Positions 24,984 to 32,570 of a stretch of 37,066 nt of DNA are shown here, piece after piece. The stretch is from Coprococcus sp. (GTDB taxonomy: Bacteria; Bacillota; Clostridia; Lachnospirales; Lachnospiraceae): positions 1 through 37,066 of the forward strand of contig JAEDGN010000016.1 in NCBI GenBank assembly GCA_016297495.1. The letters run 5' to 3'. Position 1 is the stretch's first letter; each line of letters begins with the position of its first letter. Made by a program: the position numbers and the translations under genes. The notes beneath the pieces were generated by a model. It saw only the letters and a program-made list of their open reading frames with translations. It did not search any database and had not been told where the DNA came from.

Positions 24984-25180
24984 TAGTTATCTATTATTGT
25001 ATAATGTTATGAGAAAATAAGTGAAAATAATAGATAATTCAATCAATACGGCATAAATAAATGGTAAGAGAATAAAAAGTATAACAATAATAATCTGAAA
25101 ATAGAGATATTAAGTTATTTTTATAGATAGTTATGAATTTGATTAATAATTTGTTTTGTTATTTGTAATAGTCAATATCC

Positions 25181-25226
25181 GATTGTTAAGTTATTATCAA
25201 CTTAAGCTTAACAAGCTTGAACAATC
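25181..25226. promoter_or_regulatory. Compound inverted repeat in the acd/carrier divergent region
   Basis: The 473-base gap 24880-25352 is A/T-rich and has no ORF. Outer arms GATTGTTAAG (25181-25190) and CTTGAACAATC (25216-25226) pair with one bulge. Inner arms AAGTT/AACTT (25188-25192, 25199-25203) and GTTAAG/CTTAAC (25185-25190, 25207-25212) also exist, as do two AAGCTT copies. No T-run follows, so an operator is more likely than a terminator. Confidence 0.4.
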
Positions 25227-25290
25227 AGAACCGCGAAAATAAAGTGTCTGATTTTAAGACCAGCAGTTTTCTAAAACCCGGGTTAGGACT

Positions 25291-25320
25291 GAATTAAGTA
25301 GGGCTGATTGGAATTAAGTA
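25291..25320. repeat. Direct repeat GAATTAAGTA, 20-bp period
   Basis: Two identical 10-base copies at 25291-25300 and 25311-25320, spaced exactly two helical turns apart, end 32 bases before the first carrier's start codon. The spacing suits a dimeric regulator binding one face of the DNA. Confidence 0.5.
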
Positions 25321-25352
25321 ATACTAAATAAAAAATTGTAGGGAGGTTTTTT

Positions 25353-26699
25353 ATGTCATCTAGTACAATAGCAATTATTATTACAGTTATAGCGGTAATA
25401 TCCTTTGTTTTAGAAAAAATTCCACTGGCTATGACAGCATTGATTGCATCATTATTGATGGGTATCATTTTGCCGGAAATGTCTTTGTCCGATGTTTATG
25501 CAGGTTTTGCAAGTACAACAGTTATGATGGTAGCTGGTATGTGTATTGTAGGAAATGCCTTGTTTGAAACGGGGATGGCAGAAAAGATAGGTTCAAAAAT
25601 TGGTGAAACAAAGCTTGCAAAAAATGAACGTCTTTTTATGATTATTGTTGTTGTGATCTGTACGATCATGTCTGCATTTTTATCAAATTCTGGTACAATC
25701 GCTATGTGGATGCCGCTTATTGCAGCAGTTGCAGCAAAATCCAGTGGGAAAATCAGATCCAAAATGATTATTATGCCTGCTGGTATTGCTTGTGCAATTG
25801 GTGGAGCAGGTACCCTGGTTGGATCTACATCTCAGCAGACAGCAAACAATGCTTTAATGACTTTTGAAGGCTTTGAAGAAGGTATCGGTCTTTTTGCGCA
25901 GACAAAGGTAATGCTTCCATTATGTCTGATTATGGTCATTTATTTTGCAACCATTGGTTATTCAGTGCTGAAAAAAGTGTTAAAACCAGAAAACCCTGAT
26001 TTTGATAAAAATAATTATTTCTCACAGATTGCAGGAACTGCAAATGATAAGTCAAATGGTGGAAAAAAAGAAGAAGTGCCTGCATGGAAAGGCTGGTTAT
26101 CCCTTGTTGTTTTGATCACTTGTATTGTTGGCTTTATCTTGACAGGTCAGGCTGCATTTAAACCATACTTAAATGTTGGTATTGTTGCACTTATCGGAGC
26201 TACTATTTTGATTGTAACAGGATGTATGCCATTAAAGAAAACATTAGCTGAAATGGATTGGAATACAATTCTTATCTTAGCTGCTGCTCAGGGATTTGCA
26301 ACTGGTTTGAATGTATCTGGCGGTGGTAAAGTAATTGCTAATGCAATTTTGAATTTGTTTGGTGGTGCTTCTGCTTCTCCGATGATTCTGATGGCAGCTG
26401 GTATCGTTGTAACAACTGTACTGACTAATTTTATGTCTAATACTGCACTGGCAGCAATGATGACTCCTATTTATGTTGAAATTGCGCTGAGCCTTGGAAT
26501 TAGCCCAATTCCATTTGTAATTGCAATTTGTGCGGTGGCAACAAACCTTGCTTGTGCAACGCCAGTTGGTACTCCGGCTTGTACACAGACATTGCCTGCT
26601 GGATATAAATATATGGATTATGTAAAGATTGGCGGACCATTATGTATTATTTTGATTGTTGCAGCTTGTATTCTTTGTCCGATTGTATATCCATTTTAA
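25353..26699 (+). CDS. SLC13/ArsB-NhaD superfamily carrier 1 (anion permease)
   Basis: 448 residues with about eleven hydrophobic segments in two repeated halves, each with the signature this superfamily uses for substrate and Na+ binding: TIMSAFLSNSGTIAMWMPLIAA in the first half and TNFMSNTALAAMMTPIYVEIA in the second. SLC13-type carriers (DASS) take up di- or tricarboxylates and sulfate. The position between the dehydrogenase and the regulator suggests uptake or exchange of the island's acid. GGGAGG lies 8 bases before ATG 25353. A hydrophilic loop (about residues 215-245, NNYFSQIAGTANDKSNGGKK) separates the halves. Substrate unknown. Confidence 0.85.
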   Translation: MSSSTIAIIITVIAVISFVLEKIPLAMTALIASLLMGIILPEMSLSDVYAGFASTTVMMVAGMCIVGNALFETGMAEKIGSKIGETKLAKNERLFMIIVVVICTIMSAFLSNSGTIAMWMPLIAAVAAKSSGKIRSKMIIMPAGIACAIGGAGTLVGSTSQQTANNALMTFEGFEEGIGLFAQTKVMLPLCLIMVIYFATIGYSVLKKVLKPENPDFDKNNYFSQIAGTANDKSNGGKKEEVPAWKGWLSLVVLITCIVGFILTGQAAFKPYLNVGIVALIGATILIVTGCMPLKKTLAEMDWNTILILAAAQGFATGLNVSGGGKVIANAILNLFGGASASPMILMAAGIVVTTVLTNFMSNTALAAMMTPIYVEIALSLGISPIPFVIAICAVATNLACATPVGTPACTQTLPAGYKYMDYVKIGGPLCIILIVAACILCPIVYPF

Positions 26700-26723
26700 G
26701 TAATAAATAAAATACGATAATTC

Positions 26724-26766
26724 AAAAGGGGACCATGTGATGCTATATTACATGGTCCCCTTTTTG
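26724..26766. terminator. Bidirectional terminator between carrier 1 and the LysR gene
   Basis: Perfect 15-base arms at 26724-26738 and 26750-26764 (AAAAGGGGACCATGT and complement), giving T-runs on both strands between convergent genes. Confidence 0.93.
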
Positions 26767-26778
26767 AGTTATGGAAAA

Positions 26779-27657
26779 TTACGTTTCTTTATAAAAATTG
26801 ATCAAGTACTCTTTAAATAATTTCATTTCCGGAGTAATGGTGCATCCTTTTTTGAAAAAGCAGCACAGGATTCTTGGAGGAGTAGAAGAATCTAAAGGAA
26901 TGACATGGATATTATTAATGTTAATGGATTTTATACCAAGCAGGGTACTGAAAGAAATGCCGGTTCCGTTCTTGATGAGCTGATTTCTGAGAAGAAAATC
27001 TGTTTCTGCAACTATATTTGGGATAAAACCAGCCTTTTTGCACATTTCATCAAAATAGGTACGAATAGAATATCCTTTAGTAAGTACGATAAAGTTTTCG
27101 TTACGGGTCTCATAAAGGGCAACTTGATTTCTGTTGGCAAAAGGATGATTGTGATTAACTAAAAGGACAGGGGATGTTTTTGTAATCATCATAGGTTCCC
27201 AGGATCGGTTTTTTATGTCAGTCATGTCGGCAAGAATCAGATCAAATGAGTTCAGATGATCCACATCATCCAATTGATTGGTATATAAGATGGAATGTTG
27301 AATGACGATTCCTGGATGTTCTAACATAAACCCGCCTATGGCTTCATTCCATATTGTTGGCGAGGTAACACCAACATTTATGATTTTTTGTGACAGAGTA
27401 TTTTTGCCCGAAAATGCAGCATTGATTTTATCCAGTTCAGAAAAAATATTGCAAACATGCATATATAAAATTTTACCATTTTCGTTAAGCTTAATATTTC
27501 TTCCAATTCGATTAAACAGTTCGACATTTAATTCATTTTCAAGTTTAGAAATGGTGGAACTGAGAGCTGGCGGAGAAATATGAATTTGTTTAGCGGTGTT
27601 CAATAAATGCTCGTTTTCAGCCAGTAGTTTAAAATAATATAAATGTAATAGTTGCAT
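26779..27657 (-). CDS. LysR family regulator of the island
   Basis: 292 residues. The N-terminal helix-turn-helix is visible as LNTAKQIHISPPALSSTISKLENELNVELFNR, followed by a periplasmic-binding-protein-like effector domain (about 90-290). GGAGGAAAA precedes ATG 27657. It lies between the two carriers and is divergent from carrier 2, the usual placing of a LysR regulator that controls its neighbours in response to a pathway intermediate. The candidate sites are the palindrome at 27823-27852 and the motifs upstream of the dehydrogenase. Confidence 0.92.
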   Translation of the reverse strand: MQLLHLYYFKLLAENEHLLNTAKQIHISPPALSSTISKLENELNVELFNRIGRNIKLNENGKILYMHVCNIFSELDKINAAFSGKNTLSQKIINVGVTSPTIWNEAIGGFMLEHPGIVIQHSILYTNQLDDVDHLNSFDLILADMTDIKNRSWEPMMITKTSPVLLVNHNHPFANRNQVALYETRNENFIVLTKGYSIRTYFDEMCKKAGFIPNIVAETDFLLRNQLIKNGTGISFSTLLGIKSININNIHVIPLDSSTPPRILCCFFKKGCTITPEMKLFKEYLINFYKET

Positions 27658-27730
27658 AATTTTTCCTCCTAATCGTCTAAATTATATCATTTATGACGAA
27701 AAATAGCAAATAATATGGCGGTTAAGAAGG

Positions 27731-27862
27731 ATGCCACCGTCAAATTTTGTTAATAAAATGGATAATAATAGTAAAGAAACCGTTGAACAATTATTAGATA
27801 TTGGACGAATTATTGTGGAGAATTTACAAAAAAATATATATATTTTTGTAAATGATAACTAA
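27731..27862 (+). CDS. Possible 43-codon ORF in the divergent regulatory region
   Basis: The 311-base gap 27658-27968 has one open frame, MPPSNFVNKM..., with a possible internal start at ATG 27758. The stretch SKETVEQLLDIGRIIVENLQKN would form an amphipathic helix. AGAAGG touches the first ATG, too close for a good ribosome site, and the end overlaps an A/T palindrome. It may be chance. Confidence 0.15.
   Translation: MPPSNFVNKMDNNSKETVEQLLDIGRIIVENLQKNIYIFVNDN
27823..27852. promoter_or_regulatory. 30-bp A/T-rich palindrome upstream of carrier 2
   Basis: Perfect arms TTTACAAAAA (27823-27832) and TTTTTGTAAA (27843-27852) around a 10-base A/T centre, in the LysR/carrier 2 divergent region. 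The right arm continues as TTTTTGTAAAT, the same 11 bases found at the acyl-CoA dehydrogenase promoter. Candidate LysR operator. Confidence 0.5.
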
Positions 27863-27968
27863 ATTGTTAGCAAATTATTTAATAATCTACACTTTTTTTT
27901 GAAATAGACATTATAGAGCGATTGCGTTAAGGTTTAATCAAAATAGTTTTGCTTTAGGAGGGGAGTAA

Positions 27969-29240
27969 ATGAGTTCATCTGCAATTGCCTTGATTATTCT
28001 TGCAATAACGATTGTTCTATTTGCAACAGGAAAAGTTCCCTTATCTGTGACCGCTGTTGCGGCGGCTCTGGCAATGGGGATTTTCGGAATCATTCCTTTT
28101 TCCACTGTATTTGCGGGGTTTTCCAATGATGTAACAATGATGGTTATTGGTTCCATGGTACTTGGGGAGGCTCTTTTTGAAACAGGAGTTGCTCAGAAGA
28201 TTGGATCGACGATTATCAAAATGGTCGGAACACGGGAAAAGATATTTATTATAACAGTGGTTGTTGTTACTGCTGTTTTATCAGCTTTTTTAAGTAACAC
28301 CGCAGTAGTGGCTATTATGATGCCAATGATTGCTGCAACGGCAGCTTCATCCCGGGGCGCGATTACCAAGAAGAACACTTTTATGGCTGTTGGTTTTGCT
28401 GCAAATGTGGGAGGTGGCATGACATTAGTAGGATCTACACCTAATGTGGTTGGACAGGGGCTTTTAAATGATGCAGGGCTTGCGTCAATGGGGTTCTTTG
28501 ATCTTACTTTAGGAAGTATTCCACGACTTTTGTTTATGATTCTGTTTTATGCGACTGTTGGATGTGCGCTTCAGAATAAGGTGTTTGACTTTGAAGAAAC
28601 ATTTGACGAAAAATTAGTCGAAGGAAATGGAAAAGAAGAACATTACGATAAGAAAAAAATGATTCTTGCTTCCGTAATTCTCGTCTTAACGGTGGCTGGC
28701 TTTATTACCGGAATCTGGACAGTAGGTGCCGTAGCGATGATAGCAGCGTTGGCTTGTGTATTGACCGGATGTATCTCGATACGTCAGGTGTTTGCAAGAC
28801 TGGACTGGACAACAGTATGGGTATTGGCAGGCTCCCTTGGTTTTGCGGCAGGCATTTCTCAGAGTGGCGCTGGTCAGTTGATTGCTGAAAAAGTCATTGG
28901 CCTGATGGGAAATGATATTAGTATGATGAAGATCATGCTGGTATTCACAATATTATCAGTTGTTTTGGGAAATCTGATGTCTTCCACAGCAACAATGGCT
29001 TTGCTTGGACCAATTGTTATTTCAATGTGCGCTTCTCTTGGATTTGAAGCAAAACCTGTCTTTATGGCAATTATCTGGAGTTTGAATTTAGCTTTCTTGA
29101 ATCCGGCAGCAACACCACCGGTTACAATGACACTTCAGGGGGGATACAGATTCCTGGATTATACAAAGATCGGAAGCATTTTAATGATTGGTTGTCTTGT
29201 GCTCACAGTAGTTATGTATCCGATACTGTTTCACTTTTAA
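27969..29240 (+). CDS. SLC13/ArsB-NhaD superfamily carrier 2 (anion permease)
   Basis: 423 residues, clearly related to the carrier at 25353: both start MSSS-IA-II and share LxMGI, VFAGF/VYAGF, LGEALFETG/VGNALFETG and SAFLSNTAVVAIMMPMIAA-type motifs. The second-half signature is LGNLMSSTATMALLGPIVISM. It should likewise carry a small carboxylate with Na+ or by exchange. TAGGAGGGG lies before ATG 27969. The CoA-transferase begins 76 bases downstream without an evident terminator, so carrier 2 and the four pathway genes probably form one operon. Confidence 0.85.
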   Translation: MSSSAIALIILAITIVLFATGKVPLSVTAVAAALAMGIFGIIPFSTVFAGFSNDVTMMVIGSMVLGEALFETGVAQKIGSTIIKMVGTREKIFIITVVVVTAVLSAFLSNTAVVAIMMPMIAATAASSRGAITKKNTFMAVGFAANVGGGMTLVGSTPNVVGQGLLNDAGLASMGFFDLTLGSIPRLLFMILFYATVGCALQNKVFDFEETFDEKLVEGNGKEEHYDKKKMILASVILVLTVAGFITGIWTVGAVAMIAALACVLTGCISIRQVFARLDWTTVWVLAGSLGFAAGISQSGAGQLIAEKVIGLMGNDISMMKIMLVFTILSVVLGNLMSSTATMALLGPIVISMCASLGFEAKPVFMAIIWSLNLAFLNPAATPPVTMTLQGGYRFLDYTKIGSILMIGCLVLTVVMYPILFHF

Positions 29241-29316
29241 AACATTCCGTTTTATGAAATGAATCTTAATTGCATAGAAAATTTTTATTTTATTATAAAT
29301 GAAAGGGGAAATAAAA

Positions 29317-30504
29317 ATGAATAAGCAGGCTTTAGAAGGAATTAAGGTACTTGAGGTAGGTAATATTGTTGCGGGGCCATGGGCAAGCACATTATTGGGT
29401 GATTTTGGTGCGGATATTATTAAGGTGGAACCACCAAAGACAGGTGATTTAATGCGTGGCATGGGACGTATCAAAGATCTGTGGTTTTGCGTAGAAGGAC
29501 GAAACAAAAAATGTGTAACGCTTAACTTAAAAACAGAAAAAGGTAAGGAGATTTTGACAGAACTTATTAAAGGCGCAGATGTTATGTTCCAGAATTTCCG
29601 CCCTGGTGTATTTGATCGTATGGGATTTACATGGGAAAAGATCCACGAACTGAACCCAAGATTAATTTATGTTACTTCTTCAGGATACGGACAGACAGGC
29701 CCAAAGGCGCATAAACCTGGTTTCGACCGTATGGGTCTGGCAGAAGGCGGCTTTTTGGAAGTGTCAGGTGAAGCAGGACGCGTTCCGATTAAACCGGGCC
29801 TGTCAGTAGCAGATTTTTATACAGCTATGTTCGCATGTATTGGTGCATTGATTGCTTTGCATCATAGAGAAGTAACAGGAGAAGGACAGATGATCGATGC
29901 TTGTCTGACAGATTCTATGGTTAGACTTCAGGAGTCTATCATTGCAGAGTATAGTTATGATGGCACAGTTCGTACACGTATCGGTAATGCCACAACTGTA
30001 ACAATGCCGGCAGGACATTTCCTGACAAAAGACGGAAAGTATTTCTGCATTTCAGTAACAGGAGACAAGTTGTTTAATACATGGGCAAAAAAGATTGGAC
30101 GAGAAGATATAATTGAAGATCCAAGATATTGTACACAGGTTCAGAGATCCATTGCGGAAAACAGAGATGCTATTAATGGAATCTGTGAAGAATGGGCAGC
30201 TTCTCATACCATTGATGAATGTCTTGCGATCATGGGCGATGATATTCCATGTGCAAAAGTATTTAATGTGGTAGATATCGTAAACGATGAACAGTATAAG
30301 CATAGAAATATGATTCTGGAAATGCCAACAGAAAAATTTGGCACAATTAAGATGCAGGGTATTGTTCCAAAATTATCAGGTACTCCAGGAGAGGTTAAGT
30401 TTGCTGGTAAGCCACTTGGATGGTTCAATGAAGAGGTTTATTCTGAAGTTCTGGGATTGTCAAAAGAGGAAATTGCAGAATTAAAAGAGCAGGGGGTTAT
30501 CTGA
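29317..30504 (+). CDS. Family III CoA-transferase (CaiB/BaiF; FldA/HadA-like)
   Basis: 395 residues. The family start GIKVLEVGNIVAGPWASTLLGDFGADIIKVEPP (8-40) and the catalytic aspartate D166 in GLSVADFYTA match the Asp169 position of formyl-CoA transferase and CaiB. It transfers CoA between carboxylic acids through an aspartyl-CoA anhydride. In Fld and Had pathways it activates the 2-hydroxy acid using a pathway product CoA ester as donor. I chose ATG 29317 with AAAGGGG (29302-29308) 8 bases upstream; ATG 29299 precedes that site. The stop overlaps the activator start by one base. Confidence 0.92.
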   Translation: MNKQALEGIKVLEVGNIVAGPWASTLLGDFGADIIKVEPPKTGDLMRGMGRIKDLWFCVEGRNKKCVTLNLKTEKGKEILTELIKGADVMFQNFRPGVFDRMGFTWEKIHELNPRLIYVTSSGYGQTGPKAHKPGFDRMGLAEGGFLEVSGEAGRVPIKPGLSVADFYTAMFACIGALIALHHREVTGEGQMIDACLTDSMVRLQESIIAEYSYDGTVRTRIGNATTVTMPAGHFLTKDGKYFCISVTGDKLFNTWAKKIGREDIIEDPRYCTQVQRSIAENRDAINGICEEWAASHTIDECLAIMGDDIPCAKVFNVVDIVNDEQYKHRNMILEMPTEKFGTIKMQGIVPKLSGTPGEVKFAGKPLGWFNEEVYSEVLGLSKEEIAELKEQGVI

Positions 30505-31295
30505 TGATGTATGCAATGGGGATAGATATTGGTTCTACGGCATCAAAAGCGGCTCTTCTTGACGAAAATGGGAAGATAGTGGGAAAGGAAATTGTACCGA
30601 TCGGTACTGGAACAGTTGGTCCCCAAAAAGTTTTCAATCAGGTACTTGAAAGTGCTGATATAGATAAAGAACAAATTGCATGGATAACGGCAACAGGATA
30701 TGGTCGATTTGCCTTTGAAGGGATCAATGATCAGAAAAGTGAATTGAGTTGCCATGCAAAGGGTATATCCTACTTGATGCCGGATATCCATACAATAATA
30801 GATATTGGCGGACAGGATATCAAGGTCATGACGATCAATGATAAAGGTGGATTGATGAATTTTGTGATGAATGATAAATGTGCAGCCGGAACAGGAAGAT
30901 TTCTGGATACAATGGCTAAAGTGCTGGATGTAGAGACAGAAGATTTAAGTGACCTTTCCTTACAGGCAGATGAGGTGGCGGAAATCAGCAGTACTTGCAC
31001 TGTATTTGCGGAATCAGAAGTAATCTCAAAATTATCATCCAAAATCAAAACTGAAAATATAGTTGCCGGTATTCATAAATCTGTGGCAAGACGTGTAGCT
31101 TCTTTAGCGCAGAGATGTGGTGTTAAAGAAGAGGTTGCTATGAGTGGCGGTGTTGCGCTGAATAATGGATTGGTACAATCCTTAGAAGAAGAATTAAAGT
31201 GTAAAATTCGTGTTCATGAAGATTGTCAGCTGGCAGGAGCAATAGGTGCTGCCCTGTATGCATATGAAGGTATGAAACGAGAAAGGATGGAGTAA
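30504..31295 (+). CDS. 2-hydroxyacyl-CoA dehydratase activator ATPase (FldI/HadI/HgdC-like)
   Basis: 263 residues of the ASKHA fold: the ATP-binding start GIDIGSTASKAALLD and DIGGQDIKV (phosphate loops). Cysteines C126 (NDKCAAGTGRFLD) and C165 (SSTCTVFAESEV) match the two positions by which each monomer of the activator dimer holds the shared 4Fe-4S cluster. It delivers one electron to the dehydratase at the cost of ATP ('archerase'). It overlaps the CoA-transferase stop (TGATG) and ends one base before the next gene, so the set is translationally coupled. Confidence 0.95.
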   Translation: MMYAMGIDIGSTASKAALLDENGKIVGKEIVPIGTGTVGPQKVFNQVLESADIDKEQIAWITATGYGRFAFEGINDQKSELSCHAKGISYLMPDIHTIIDIGGQDIKVMTINDKGGLMNFVMNDKCAAGTGRFLDTMAKVLDVETEDLSDLSLQADEVAEISSTCTVFAESEVISKLSSKIKTENIVAGIHKSVARRVASLAQRCGVKEEVAMSGGVALNNGLVQSLEEELKCKIRVHEDCQLAGAIGAALYAYEGMKRERME

Positions 31296-31296
31296 T

Positions 31297-32568
31297 ATGA
31301 GTGAAGAAGCTGTAGTAAAAAAACCAAAACGACCATTGCCAAAATCACGTGTAATGTTAAATGCATTGGTAGATTCCATTTATGAGGATGCCTATGAAGC
31401 TGAAAGAAAAGGTGAACCGGTTGGCTGGTCTACCTCAATCTTTCCACAGGAGATTTGTGCAACATTTGGTGTGCCTGTTTTATTTCCGGAAAATAATGCG
31501 GCAGGTATAGCTGCAAGACATGACTCTACAAGATTTATTCAGACAAGTGAAGGTAAACTTGGATATTCTAATGATATTTGTTCTTATGCACGTTTGAGTA
31601 TTGGTATGGCCCATCAGATTGCTAATGATCCGGATTATGAACCGCCAGCATTGAGAATGCCGCGTCCGACCTTTCTTCTGTGTGCAACGAATAGTTGTTT
31701 TGAATTATTAAAGTGGTATGAATGCTTATCAAGGGAGTTAGATATTCCTATTTTTATGCAGGATTGTTTATTTAACTGTTTTGAGGAAGAACCGGCCGTC
31801 CATAGAAATAAATTTGGCAAGAGCCAGATATTACATAATATTCAACGAATGGAAGAATTTTTTGGCAAAAAATTTGACTGGGAGAAGTTTGAAGAGATTC
31901 AAAAAATTTCAGGTGAGAATTCCAGACTATTTGATGAGTGTGTCGCTATGAATGACAAAAATCCATCTCCGTTAAATGGTTTTGATCTTTTTAATTACAT
32001 GGCACCAATGGTTATTGCCCGTGGAAGAAGAGAAACAACGGAAGTTTTATTACAATTAAAGAGGGAAATACAAGAGCATATTGATAATGGAACGACTACA
32101 TTCGGCAGTACAAAAGAAGAGTACCGTGTCGATTGGGAAGGAATTGCCTGCTGGCCAAATTTAGGATATAATTTGAAAACCATGAAGAAATACGGCATCA
32201 ACTGTGTGACGAATGGATATGTAGGCGCATGGTCTCTGCATTATACACCTGGAAATCTTGAAGAAATGGCTTCACAGTACATGCTGTCTTCTACAAACGT
32301 TTTGAGTACCCGTTCTATGATGGGAAAAAGATCAGATGTTGCAAATCGTTTTGGCTGTGACGGTATGCTGTGCCATGTAAATAGAAGCTGTAAATACATG
32401 ACCTATCACATGTTTGTAGGCAGAGAGATCGTTGAAGAAAAGTGCAAGATTCCTGTTGTAACTTTTGATGGTGACCAGGCAGATCCAACTATTTTCAATG
32501 AAGCTCAGTTTGAAACGAGAGTTCAGGGCCTTGTTGAGATTATGAAGCAGAACAAGGAGGGAAAATAA
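31297..32568 (+). CDS. 2-hydroxyacyl-CoA dehydratase, alpha subunit (FldB/HadB-like)
   Basis: 423 residues of the HgdA/FldB family. Cysteines in conserved contexts, likely ligands of the 4Fe-4S cluster, are C95 (SNDICSYAR), C134 (ATNSCFELLKWYE, with C129 nearby) and C365 (HVNRSCKYM, with C359 nearby). It removes water from (R)-2-hydroxyacyl-CoA through a ketyl radical after one-electron reduction by the activator, giving the trans-2-enoyl-CoA. An N-terminal KKPKRPLPKSR extension precedes the domain. AAAGGATGG precedes ATG 31297. Substrate specificity is not readable. Confidence 0.93.
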   Translation: MSEEAVVKKPKRPLPKSRVMLNALVDSIYEDAYEAERKGEPVGWSTSIFPQEICATFGVPVLFPENNAAGIAARHDSTRFIQTSEGKLGYSNDICSYARLSIGMAHQIANDPDYEPPALRMPRPTFLLCATNSCFELLKWYECLSRELDIPIFMQDCLFNCFEEEPAVHRNKFGKSQILHNIQRMEEFFGKKFDWEKFEEIQKISGENSRLFDECVAMNDKNPSPLNGFDLFNYMAPMVIARGRRETTEVLLQLKREIQEHIDNGTTTFGSTKEEYRVDWEGIACWPNLGYNLKTMKKYGINCVTNGYVGAWSLHYTPGNLEEMASQYMLSSTNVLSTRSMMGKRSDVANRFGCDGMLCHVNRSCKYMTYHMFVGREIVEEKCKIPVVTFDGDQADPTIFNEAQFETRVQGLVEIMKQNKEGK

Positions 32569-32570
32569 AA

